From: Verrucomicrobia bacterium UBA1211
Lineage (GTDB): Bacteria > Verrucomicrobiota > Kiritimatiellia > RFP12 > UBA1067
NCBI GenBank assembly: GCA_002309585.1
Contig: DBXN01000015.1
Span: forward strand, 1 to 8,740
DNA: 8,740 bases
Direction of reading: 5' to 3'
Part shown: positions 1 through 6,551 of the stretch, in pieces
Layout of the letters: every line of letters starts with the position of its first letter
Numbering within the stretch: position 1 is the first letter of the stretch
The notes under the pieces: model-generated
What the model was told of the DNA's origin: nothing
What the model saw: the letters and a program-made list of their open reading frames with translations, nothing else
Databases searched by the model: none
Position numbers and translations under genes: made by a program

Positions 1-95
1 TTTTCATTCTTCTCTTTTCATTCTTCATTTTTCACTCGTCACCCGTCACTCGTCACGCCCTCTTCCCCGTTCCCCATTCATTCCCCGTTCCCCTT
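1..95. repeat. Degenerate 7-bp tandem repeat array
   Basis: Read in steps of seven from base 1, this stretch is a chain of related heptamers: TTTTCAT, TCTTCTC, TTTTCAT, TCTTCAT, TTTTCAC, TCGTCAC, CCGTCAC, TCGTCAC (1-56), an irregular unit (57-63), TCCCCGT, TCCCCAT, a 4-base partial unit TCAT, then TCCCCGT and TCCCCTT (64-95). The register holds for eight units, then resumes after the partial unit. One strand is almost entirely pyrimidine apart from G/A at fixed positions. The units drift through three subfamilies (TTTTCAT, TCGTCAC, TCCCCRT). Such heptamer arrays are known in intergenic regions of filamentous cyanobacteria (STRR repeats); likeness in form does not prove common origin. The array may continue upstream of the window. 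No coding potential is evident. Confidence 0.8.
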
Positions 96-231
96 TCGCG
101 GCGGTCACGCATAAGCGCGAACCGAACGCGAAAACCGTTGACAAGCGGAAAGGGATGTGACACGCTTTCCCGCAAAGGTGAAATCGATTTTTCGTGTGGC
201 GCGAAACGGTATGGACGGACGCAACGGTTGT

Positions 232-252
232 TGACTTTTGACTTTCGACTTT
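232..252. repeat. Three-copy 7-bp tandem repeat (YGACTTT) before priA
   Basis: Three contiguous heptamers lie here: TGACTTT, TGACTTT, CGACTTT. They end four bases before the chosen ATG of priA and occupy the place where a Shine-Dalgarno sequence would be expected; none is visible. The repeat has the same period as the array at 1-95 but a different unit. A possible TTG start at 251 lies within the last copy. Between the two arrays (96-231) I see a perfect TTGACA box at 138-143 but no convincing -10 hexamer at a suitable distance, so no promoter is called. Confidence 0.8.
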
Positions 253-256
253 GATT

Positions 257-2521
257 ATGGAACAGAACGGGGAAGAGATACGGGCGGTACGGGTTGTGGC
301 GGAAGGCGTTCCCGACCGGCTGTTCGACTATGCGGTGCCGGACGCGCTCGCGTCGCGGATGCGCGAGGGACAGCGGGTCCGGGTACCGTTCGGCGCGAAG
401 GTCGTTGACGCCTATGTCGTTGAGGCCTTCGCGACACCCCCCGGTGAGGCGGCGGCGGCCGGCGAACGGGACCTGTTCGGCGAACCGACCGTCAAGCGCC
501 GCGCCCTCAAGCCGATTGTCGGGCTGGATGACGACACCCCGTTCCTCTCCCGCCCGCTGATCGACCTCGCCCGATGGATGGCGGACTATACCTGTTCCCC
601 GTTCGATAGCGTGCTGCGCAGCATGCTGCCCTCTGTAATCCGGGGACGCGAGATCCGCGAGAAAACCCTCTACTACGTCACCCCGAAGGAAGGGACATTC
701 GACCTCTCCCGGCGCCAGACGGAACTGCTGGAAAACCTTCGCCGCGTCCAGGGCGGATGGCTGCACGCGCTGGTCCGCGAATTCGCCTGTTCGCCCGAGA
801 CCCTGAAAACGCTGGAGCGGAAGGGGGCCGTCGCCATCGAGAAAAAGGCGCGCCGGCGCGACCCGCTGGCGAACCGGCGCATCCTGCCGACCCCTCCCCT
901 ACCCCTTATGGATGAGCAGGCGCAGGCGCTGAAACAGATCGTGGAGGTTCTCGATGCGGATGGGCAAAGGAAACCCCTCCTCCTTTTCGGCGTCACGGGC
1001 TCCGGCAAAACCGAGGTTTACCTCCAGGCGATCGCCCACGCGTTAGACCAGGGCAAAGGCGCGATCGTCCTCGTCCCGGAAATCGCCCTCACCCCGCAGA
1101 CTGTCCAGCGGTTTGTCGCCCGTTTCGGAAAGGGTATCGCCGTCCTGCACAGCGCGTTGGGCGACGGCGAGCGCTATGACGAGTGGCACCGGATCCGGAC
1201 CGGCGAAGCGACCGTCGTGGTCGGTCCCCGTTCGGCGGTTTTCGCGCCGGTGCGGAACCTGGGGCTGATTGTGGTGGACGAAGAGCACGAACCCTCCTAC
1301 AAGCAGGACGAAACACCCCGCTACCACGCCCGGGACATCGCGGTGATGCGTGCCCATCTGGAGGGATGTGCCGTGGTGCTGGGCAGCGCGACACCCGCGA
1401 TGGAGACCTGGAACAATGTCCAGAAAGGCAAGTATCTGATCGCGCGGTTAAGCAAACGGGTCGCTAACCGTCCGATGCCGGCGGTACAGATCATCGACAT
1501 GCGGCTGGAGACCCTCCGGACCGGGCATCCGCAAATCTTCTCCGAACCCTTGCTGGCGGCGTTGAAAGACCGGCTGGAACGGGGAGAACAGTCGATCCTC
1601 TTCCTCAACAGGCGGGGATATTCCCGTGCGCTGACCTGCCCCCGGTGCGGCCATACCGCCACCTGCGAGGCGTGCGCGGTTCCCTTCACCTACCATGAGG
1701 CGGACCATTGCCTGCGCTGCCACATCTGCGGCGACTGGAAACCGATACCAACCGTTTGTCCCGCCTGCGGCGATCCCGCCTTCCGCTATGTCGGGGTCGG
1801 TACGCAGCGGGTTGAACGAGCCCTCCAGGCCTGCTTCCCCCATGCGCGGGTTCTGCGGATGGATGCGGATGTGACCACCCGCAAACAGAGCCATGACGAA
1901 CTGCTCTCGATCTTCAAAAGCGGACGGGCGGACATCCTGATCGGGACACAGATGATCGCCAAAGGGCTCGATTTCCCCAATGTGACCCTGGTCGGCGTGC
2001 TGGCCGCCGACACCAGCCTCCACATCCCCGATTTCCGGGCATCCGAAAGGACCTACCAGCTGTTGGCGCAAGTCTCCGGACGGGCGGGCCGCGCCGAGTT
2101 GCCGGGCGAGGTTTTCATCCAGACCTACACGCCCGACCATCCGGCGGTCCAGGCCTCGGCTTCCGACGCCGGATTCGAACCTTTCGCTGAACAGGAACTC
2201 CGCGAACGCTTCGAGGGCGGTTATCCGCCCTACACCCATCTGGTCTGCCTCACGCTGCGGAGTGAATCGGAAGAACGGGTCCGTTTCTTCGCGGAACACC
2301 TTGCGGCGGCTTTCCGTGAAAAGCGCATCGCCGATCTTCTGATCTCCGACGCCTGCCCCGCGCCGCTGGCGAAGGCGAAAGGCCTCTTCCGCTACCAGAT
2401 TCTCCTGCGCGCCCCCACAGCGAAACGGATCACCGCCCCCCTGACGGATCTTCTCAAAAAGCATCCCCTCCCCCTCGACATCAAACTCGCCATCGATGTG
2501 GATGCGATTGAGATCAGCTGA
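257..2521 (+). CDS. priA: Primosomal protein N' (replication restart helicase PriA)
   Basis: PriA is a cytoplasmic superfamily-2 3'-to-5' DNA helicase. It recognises abandoned replication forks and D-loops and starts reloading of the replicative helicase. From the ATG at 257 the product is 754 aa, close to the usual size (about 730 in E. coli). The N-terminal 3'-DNA-binding domain is recognisable (FDYAVP, then RVRVPFG near residues 24-46). Walker A is GVTGSGKT at 245-252 and the DEEH box is at 341-344. A zinc-binding insert carries four CxxC pairs between CPRC (461-464) and CPAC (501-504). Motif VI, QVSGRAGR, is at 605-612. A TTG at 251 would add two residues; ATG 257 is preferred as the ordinary codon, although neither start has a visible Shine-Dalgarno sequence. 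Positions 60-82 hold an Ala/Glu/Arg-rich stretch (AAAAGERDLFGEPTVKRR) that is probably a linker. Identity is secure from the motif set; exact start is not. Confidence 0.97.
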   Translation: MEQNGEEIRAVRVVAEGVPDRLFDYAVPDALASRMREGQRVRVPFGAKVVDAYVVEAFATPPGEAAAAGERDLFGEPTVKRRALKPIVGLDDDTPFLSRPLIDLARWMADYTCSPFDSVLRSMLPSVIRGREIREKTLYYVTPKEGTFDLSRRQTELLENLRRVQGGWLHALVREFACSPETLKTLERKGAVAIEKKARRRDPLANRRILPTPPLPLMDEQAQALKQIVEVLDADGQRKPLLLFGVTGSGKTEVYLQAIAHALDQGKGAIVLVPEIALTPQTVQRFVARFGKGIAVLHSALGDGERYDEWHRIRTGEATVVVGPRSAVFAPVRNLGLIVVDEEHEPSYKQDETPRYHARDIAVMRAHLEGCAVVLGSATPAMETWNNVQKGKYLIARLSKRVANRPMPAVQIIDMRLETLRTGHPQIFSEPLLAALKDRLERGEQSILFLNRRGYSRALTCPRCGHTATCEACAVPFTYHEADHCLRCHICGDWKPIPTVCPACGDPAFRYVGVGTQRVERALQACFPHARVLRMDADVTTRKQSHDELLSIFKSGRADILIGTQMIAKGLDFPNVTLVGVLAADTSLHIPDFRASERTYQLLAQVSGRAGRAELPGEVFIQTYTPDHPAVQASASDAGFEPFAEQELRERFEGGYPPYTHLVCLTLRSESEERVRFFAEHLAAAFREKRIADLLISDACPAPLAKAKGLFRYQILLRAPTAKRITAPLTDLLKKHPLPLDIKLAIDVDAIEIS

Positions 2522-2594
2522 TCGAAACACGGAATATTGACCACTTGCGAGCTCCCTCAACCGCCCGTTCCCCGCGTTATCCTCATTGACCTTC

Positions 2595-2610
2595 CCGCGC
2601 CCACGCGGGG
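2595..2610 (+). terminator. Weak GC hairpin downstream of priA
   Basis: CCCGCG (2595-2600) pairs with CGCGGG (2605-2610) around a 4-base loop, 74 bases after the priA stop. No T-run follows, so it is not a classical intrinsic terminator. It may only slow polymerase or protect the mRNA end, or it may be chance in GC-rich DNA. Confidence 0.3.
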
Positions 2611-2649
2611 CGTATCCGCGCAATTCACCGCCGAAGTCCATGATGGTTG

Positions 2650-2734
2650 AAAACAACTATTTTAAACAACTTTTCTTGTCCTCGCGGGCGAGTTAGCCCG
2701 CGTTACTCTTCAAGTTGTTTTTACCAGTTGTTTT
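2650..2734. repeat. Nested 85-bp imperfect palindrome
   Basis: Three pairs of inverted arms are nested around a common centre. The outer arms are AAAACAACT (2650-2658) and AGTTGTTTT (2726-2734), the middle arms are AAACAACTT (2664-2672) and AAGTTGTTT (2712-2720), and the core arms are CGCGGGC (2683-2689) and GCCCGCG (2696-2702) with a 6-base loop. Spacing between outer and middle arms is 5 bases on both sides, and between middle arms and core 10 and 9 bases. A third GTTGTTTT copy follows at 2736-2743. The element could form a long cruciform or an RNA hairpin followed by T-rich sequence. It might be a bidirectional terminator, a REP/MITE-like dispersed repeat, or an operator with repeated half-sites; the sequence does not decide between them. 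Confidence 0.65.
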
Positions 2735-2811
2735 GGTTGTTTTCCAATCCCCAGTCGGTATGGGTGAAAAACGCAGATGCGCCCCAAAGCGGTAAAAACC
2801 ATCGACAGACC

Positions 2812-2841
2812 TTGCAATGGACCGACCGTTTCGCATAAAAT
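2812..2841 (+). promoter_or_regulatory. Candidate sigma70-type promoter for the 2892 gene
   Basis: A -35-like TTGCAA (2812-2817) is followed by an 18-base spacer and a -10-like TAAAAT (2836-2841), matching consensus at 4/6 and 5/6 positions. Transcription would start near 2848, about 44 bases before the ATG at 2892. Called by eye only, and the housekeeping sigma consensus of this lineage is assumed rather than known. Confidence 0.4.
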
Positions 2842-2877
2842 ATCCCGCGTGATGTGATTGGGTTTGGATTTGAATCT

Positions 2878-2885
2878 GAAAAGGG
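2878..2885 (+). promoter_or_regulatory. Shine-Dalgarno that decides the 2892 start
   Basis: GAAAAGGG ends 6 bases before the ATG at 2892 but directly abuts the in-frame ATG at 2886. A ribosome could use the downstream ATG at normal spacing, so 2892 is chosen. Confidence 0.55.
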
Positions 2886-2891
2886 ATGGCG

Positions 2892-4499
2892 ATGAACATT
2901 CAGACGGTTTTAGGATTAACGGCTTGCCTGTGTGGCATAACGTTCGGGACCAATGCGGCGGAACCCGCGCGGAAGCCGGCACCGCGGCGGGTGATGAATA
3001 TCGTCAATTTCGTGCGCGGGTGCGATCCCCGCGATCCGAACCTTGACCTCGTCAAGCCGTTCCGCGCCGAAGTGGAACTCAACACGAAATACAAGCTTGA
3101 GAACACGATCCTCCTCCAGTATGACGCTATTCTGCGGGATGACATGATGGCCGTTGTGAAAGCGGCCGATTCCGAGCGGACGGAGATCGGCCTCTGGTTC
3201 GAGGTCGTCAAACCGATGGTGGAGCGCGCGGGGCTTAAATGGCGCGGCCGCAACGGCTGGGCGTGGGACTGGTACATCAATCCCGGGTTCCTGATGGCCT
3301 ATACGCAGGAGCAGCGCCGGATGCTGTGCGACGAGGCGTTCCGCCTCTTCAAGGAGACGTTCGGCTATTATCCGGCGTCGGTCGGATCCTGGCTGCTGGA
3401 CGCCTACTCCATGGACTACATGGCTGAGCGTTACGGCGTGAAGGCGTTCTGCATTTGCCGTGAGCAGGATAACACCGATGCCTACGGTCTGCGCGGCGGA
3501 TACTTCAACGGCGCGTACTATCCCTCGAAGCGGAACATGCTTTCGGCGGCGATCGACATGGAAAACGCCGTCAAGACCCCGGTGTTCAAGATGCTCACGC
3601 CAGACCCGATCTACAACTACGCGAATTCGGTGGGGCCCGGTCCGGGCGGGCCGCCCACGCTGGAACCGGTCTGGGAATCGGGTCAGACGAAGGCGATCAC
3701 CGACTGGTACTTCCGCATTTACGCCGAGGATCCGAAGGGGCTTCTGGGGCTTTCATACATGCAGACCGGGCAGGAGAACAGTTTCGGCTACGATGCGATC
3801 ATGAAGGGCCTCCCCTATCAGATCCAACGTATCGCGGAACTGCGGGACAAGGGGCTTCTCTCCGTCGAGAAGATGGCCGACACCGGGCGCAGGTTCGCTG
3901 AGGAGAACCCCGCGAACTGCGTGCAGACCCAAGTGGCGATGGAAGACTGGCGCGACCTCGGGCGCAAGAGCGTATGGTACAACTCGAAGTTCTACCGCGC
4001 GAACCTGCTGATGGATGGCAAACGCCTCTTTTTCCGCGACATCCACAAGATGAGCGATTCCTACGAGGAGCCGTACCTGCACAAGGTCTGCAAGGGCTGG
4101 CAGGCGCTCTACTACACGCCGCCTGTGGTGGACGAATTCCTCTTCAAGACCAAGGATCGCACCGGCGTGATGACGCTGGACGGCGAGTTCGCCTCGCTTG
4201 AAGTCGCCCCGGCGGATGACGAAACCTTGATCGCGACGGCGAAACGCACGGACGGTTCCCTGGTCGAAATCCGTCTCACGCGGGGTTCGATCTTCGTGCG
4301 CGGCGCGACGCTGACATTCGAGGGCAAAGACGAGTTCGTGCAGGACATGCACCGTGTGGGCGATGCGCTCTCGATGGTGTTCGGCAACTACCGCTATAAG
4401 GTGAAACTGGACGCCGAATTCGAACCGACCCCGAAGGGTTACGTGTTGCGGCCGGTCAAGGGCGAAATCGCGCTCGACCTCGGGCGGTATATCGATTGA
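2892..4499 (+). CDS. Exported protein of uncharacterised family (DUF3863/DUF3864-like)
   Basis: The function is unknown. The 535-aa product (start 2892; an ATG at 2886 would add two residues) opens with a hydrophobic stretch (residues 6-19) and a possible signal-peptidase site around residues 22-23, so export is likely, although the N-region has no Lys or Arg. The body shows the pattern I recall for gut-Bacteroidetes proteins annotated DUF3863 plus DUF3864: GLWFEVVKP (W102, E104), an aromatic cluster W117/W123/W125/W127 with D126, then GYYPASVGSWLLDAY with W167 and D170, YYPSKRN, and GQENSFGY (Q294, E295, N296). Residues to about 330 look like an alpha/beta barrel, and 'GYYPASVGSW..D' recalls polysaccharide-deacetylase or GH57-like barrels. 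The C-terminal ~170 residues look beta-rich. It lies 111 bp before the tandem esterase gene, probably in the same transcript, which points to a glycan-related role. The family name is from memory and catalytic activity is unproven. Confidence 0.8.
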   Translation: MNIQTVLGLTACLCGITFGTNAAEPARKPAPRRVMNIVNFVRGCDPRDPNLDLVKPFRAEVELNTKYKLENTILLQYDAILRDDMMAVVKAADSERTEIGLWFEVVKPMVERAGLKWRGRNGWAWDWYINPGFLMAYTQEQRRMLCDEAFRLFKETFGYYPASVGSWLLDAYSMDYMAERYGVKAFCICREQDNTDAYGLRGGYFNGAYYPSKRNMLSAAIDMENAVKTPVFKMLTPDPIYNYANSVGPGPGGPPTLEPVWESGQTKAITDWYFRIYAEDPKGLLGLSYMQTGQENSFGYDAIMKGLPYQIQRIAELRDKGLLSVEKMADTGRRFAEENPANCVQTQVAMEDWRDLGRKSVWYNSKFYRANLLMDGKRLFFRDIHKMSDSYEEPYLHKVCKGWQALYYTPPVVDEFLFKTKDRTGVMTLDGEFASLEVAPADDETLIATAKRTDGSLVEIRLTRGSIFVRGATLTFEGKDEFVQDMHRVGDALSMVFGNYRYKVKLDAEFEPTPKGYVLRPVKGEIALDLGRYID

Positions 4500-4515
4500 G
4501 ACGGTCACGCGGGAG

Positions 4516-4542
4516 GGCCGCGCGGGTCACGGTAACGCGGCC
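4516..4542 (+). promoter_or_regulatory. Intergenic GC hairpin between the 2892 and 4611 genes
   Basis: GGCCGCG (4516-4522) and CGCGGCC (4536-4542) form a perfect 7-bp stem with a 13-base loop, starting 17 bases after the upstream stop. No T-run follows, so it is not a standard intrinsic terminator. It could stabilise or process the mRNA between the two genes. The 4500-4610 gap shows no convincing promoter. Confidence 0.4.
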
Positions 4543-4597
4543 AGCCGCATGTGTGGGGATTTGTAACCGGCGTGTGTTTGACCGCCGGGAAAGAAAG

Positions 4598-4605
4598 AAA
4601 GGGAG
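4598..4605 (+). promoter_or_regulatory. Shine-Dalgarno that decides the 4611 start
   Basis: AAAGGGAG ends 5 bases before ATG 4611. The reading frame is open back to an ATG at 4551, but only the start at 4611 has this site, and it places a normal signal peptide at the very N-terminus. Confidence 0.8.
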
Positions 4606-4610
4606 TTATC

Positions 4611-6356
4611 ATGAAAATGCGTTCCACGTATCTCTTCGCCGCCCTTGCGGCGGGGTTCACCTTCATTGCAGGCGCGGACGATTCCGCGCGGATGTTCATC
4701 TGGCCGAAGGGCAAGATGCCGGATCTCCAACCGCACCAGATCGCGGCGATGACCGATGAGGCCGGCCAGAAGGGTTTCGACCGCAGCCAGCACACGGAAC
4801 CGTACCTCGAATGGTTCGATCCGCCGGCCGCCGAAAAGCGCAACGACATCTGCATGATCCTGATCTCCGGCGGCGGATATGGGAGCTGCTGCGACGTGGG
4901 GCTCATCAAGCTCTGGCGCAAGACCTTCACCGATCTCGGTTGCCAGTGCGTCAACTTCGTCTACCGGACGCCGCGTCCGAAAGATCTTCCGTTTTACCAA
5001 TCGGCGTGGGAGGACGGCCAGCGCGCGGTGCGCGTTGTGCGCAGCGAGGCGGCGAAACGCGGGTTCAACCCCGAGAAGATCGGCGCGATCGGCATGTCCG
5101 CCGGCGGCCATCTCACGGTGATGCTCGCGACGAGCGCGCTCACGCCGGCCTATCAGCCGATCGACGCGATTGACGAGATCCCCTGCCACATCAACTGGGC
5201 GATCGCGAACGCGCCGGCTTACAACACGCTGGGCGCCGCGAAGGGTGACCCGACCCCGCAGGACGGAACAAGCGTCGTCCCGTCGATCAACCCCTGTTTC
5301 GCATTCGACGCGAAAACCTGCCCGATCACCTTCCAACATGGCGGCAAAGACCCCTATTCGCCGAACGGCTCGACCCTCTGCTACCGCGAACTGCGTAAGC
5401 GGAAGATCCCCACGGAACTTCACCTCTACGCGGACCGGCCCCATGGGGCGTATGGTCTTGACCGCGCCGTCGAATTCATGCGCCAGATGGGATATCTCGG
5501 GCCGGTGGCGCCCGAAGTCGGATTGATGCAGCGTTACCCCAATGACGACGCGCGCGGCGGTTACGAGAAAGAGGATGTGTGGCCGGAAGGCAAGATGCCG
5601 GACGTACGGGCGAACCAGTGCAAGCCCTATCTGGAGTGGCATCAGCCGAAGGAACTCAAGACGAAGGCGATCCAGATCATCTATTCGGGCGGATCCTACA
5701 TGGGCAACAGCCCCGACGGCTTCGAGGTCGCCCCCATGCGCCGTTACCTGAACGGGAAGGGCATGACCGTTGTGACGATGAAGTACCGCACCCCGCGGCC
5801 GGAGGGGCTGGCGAAACACGTGACGGCCTGGGAAGACCTCCAGCGCGCGGTGCGCATCGTGCGGTCGAAGGCGGCGGCGAAGGGGCTTGATCCCGACCGC
5901 ATCGGTATCATGGGTTCTTCGGCGGGCGGCCACCTCACGCTCATGGGCGCGTTCAGTTCGCTGACCCCGGCCTACGCGCCGATCGACGATCTGGACAAAC
6001 TCTCCTGCAGTGTCCAGTGGGGCATCGCGATCTATCCCGCCTACGCGCTGACGGACGGGGCGGATCATGGGAACTCGACGGGCGGCAACGACGATTCGGC
6101 CGTGCCGGTTCCCGAATTCGCGTTCGATAAAGGGACCTGCCCGATGTGCTTCATCCACGGCGATGCAGACGGCTGGGCCGCGATGAACTCCGTCAAGTGC
6201 TGGGAGAAGCTGCGCATGATGGACATCCAGTGCGACCTCCACACCCTCGCCCTGCGCCCGCACTGCTTCCAGCGCCAGGCCTCGCCCGGCACCGGCAGCT
6301 ACACCTGGATGGACCGTGCGTGGGAGTTCCTCAGCCACAAGGGTTTCAACAAGTAA
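4611..6356 (+). CDS. Exported tandem alpha/beta-hydrolase (two-domain esterase)
   Basis: The 581-aa product starts with a signal peptide (charged MKMR, hydrophobic core, AGA cut after residue 22). It contains two homologous alpha/beta-hydrolase domains of the acetylxylan-esterase/BD-FAE-like type. Each starts with WP[KE]GKMPD (W31; W324) and PYLEW (P64; P339). Domain 1 has SGGGY (G87-G89), GMSAGGH (nucleophile S163), D247 in HGGKD and H278 in RPHG. Domain 2 has SGGSY (G360), GSSAGGH (S437), D520 in HGDAD and H551 in RPHC. Ser-Asp and Asp-His spacings are 84/31 and 83/31, so the copies arose by duplication and both triads look complete. Domain 1 has about 20 extra residues (including HQIAAM) before PYLEW. 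Such enzymes usually remove acetyl or feruloyl groups from hemicellulose; the substrate here cannot be read from sequence. Probably co-transcribed with the 2892 gene and ended by the hairpin at 6396-6428. Confidence 0.9.
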   Translation: MKMRSTYLFAALAAGFTFIAGADDSARMFIWPKGKMPDLQPHQIAAMTDEAGQKGFDRSQHTEPYLEWFDPPAAEKRNDICMILISGGGYGSCCDVGLIKLWRKTFTDLGCQCVNFVYRTPRPKDLPFYQSAWEDGQRAVRVVRSEAAKRGFNPEKIGAIGMSAGGHLTVMLATSALTPAYQPIDAIDEIPCHINWAIANAPAYNTLGAAKGDPTPQDGTSVVPSINPCFAFDAKTCPITFQHGGKDPYSPNGSTLCYRELRKRKIPTELHLYADRPHGAYGLDRAVEFMRQMGYLGPVAPEVGLMQRYPNDDARGGYEKEDVWPEGKMPDVRANQCKPYLEWHQPKELKTKAIQIIYSGGSYMGNSPDGFEVAPMRRYLNGKGMTVVTMKYRTPRPEGLAKHVTAWEDLQRAVRIVRSKAAAKGLDPDRIGIMGSSAGGHLTLMGAFSSLTPAYAPIDDLDKLSCSVQWGIAIYPAYALTDGADHGNSTGGNDDSAVPVPEFAFDKGTCPMCFIHGDADGWAAMNSVKCWEKLRMMDIQCDLHTLALRPHCFQRQASPGTGSYTWMDRAWEFLSHKGFNK

Positions 6357-6395
6357 CCCTTTCGGTCCACCTACGGCAAATCCAACCGTGACGAT

Positions 6396-6428
6396 CGATG
6401 GCGGCCGCTTTTGAAGTGGCCGCCATCG
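6396..6428 (+). terminator. Strong hairpin terminator after the esterase gene
   Basis: CGATGGCGGCC (6396-6406) pairs perfectly with GGCCGCCATCG (6418-6428). The stem extends inward through a G-T wobble and three more pairs to a 3-base loop, giving about 15 pairs. The following GCTTTATC is only mildly T-rich. It lies 40 bases after the stop at 6356, a good position for an intrinsic terminator of the 2892-6356 transcript. Confidence 0.7.
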
Positions 6429-6446
6429 CTTTATCGACAATTCGTC

Positions 6447-6475
6447 TTGTCCGTCAATCCCGCATTTGGTACGAT
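6447..6475 (+). promoter_or_regulatory. Candidate promoter for the 6552 gene
   Basis: TTGTCC (6447-6452), a 17-base spacer and TACGAT (6470-6475) resemble a sigma70 promoter at 4/6 in each hexamer with ideal spacing. It sits just after the terminator, so the LamG gene is likely its own transcription unit with a leader of about 70 bases. Confidence 0.45.
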
Positions 6476-6537
6476 TATTCTTATGTTTAACTGGGTTATT
6501 GGCTTTTACAGTCGGTAGCCGATCAGTTTGTTTGTCC

Positions 6538-6544
6538 AGGAGGA
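6538..6544 (+). promoter_or_regulatory. Near-ideal Shine-Dalgarno for the 6552 gene
   Basis: AGGAGGA ends 7 bases before ATG 6552. It is the strongest ribosome binding site in the window, fixes the start of the last gene, and suggests high expression. Confidence 0.9.
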
Positions 6545-6551
6545 AAAGTCT

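Larger units (their letters stand above)
2522..2891. other. 370-bp intergenic region between priA and the 2892 gene
   Basis: No credible gene is seen here. In order it holds a short GC hairpin (2595-2610), an AT-rich nested palindrome (2650-2734) with an extra direct repeat to 2743, a candidate promoter (2812-2841) and a Shine-Dalgarno sequence (2878-2885). The part around 2640-2760 is visibly richer in A+T than the coding DNA on both sides. A 63-codon reading frame at 2647-2838 has no ribosome binding site or recognisable protein features and runs through the palindrome, so it is not called. Confidence 0.7.

Noticed and set aside
1..95. CRISPR array
   Set aside because: Units are 7 bp, contiguous and degenerate, with no spacers or long conserved repeats, and no cas gene is nearby.
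138..143. Perfect TTGACA box as the priA promoter
   Set aside because: At 16-18 bases downstream the sequence is GC-rich with no acceptable -10 hexamer, so it is not called as a promoter.
53..766. A 237-codon - strand frame covering the repeats and the priA 5' end
   Set aside because: It crosses the heptamer array and overlaps the PriA N-terminal domain. Its tail is translated low-complexity repeat.
2512..2523. 12-bp perfect palindrome GATCAGCTGATC across the priA stop codon
   Set aside because: Mostly coding sequence plus two bases; a single short palindrome without T-run or repeat copies is likely chance.
1448..2656. A 402-codon open frame on the - strand within priA
   Set aside because: It is antisense to clear PriA motifs, with a composition typical of shadow frames and no domain features.
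2647..2838. A 63-codon + strand frame in the intergenic region
   Set aside because: No ribosome binding site is visible, it runs through the nested palindrome, and the protein resembles nothing known.
4527..6440. A 637-codon open frame on the - strand opposite the esterase gene
   Set aside because: It mirrors the + strand gene, is Arg/His/Ala-rich with no recognisable domain or ribosome binding site, and is expected from GC-rich codon use. The + strand frame has a signal peptide and catalytic motifs.
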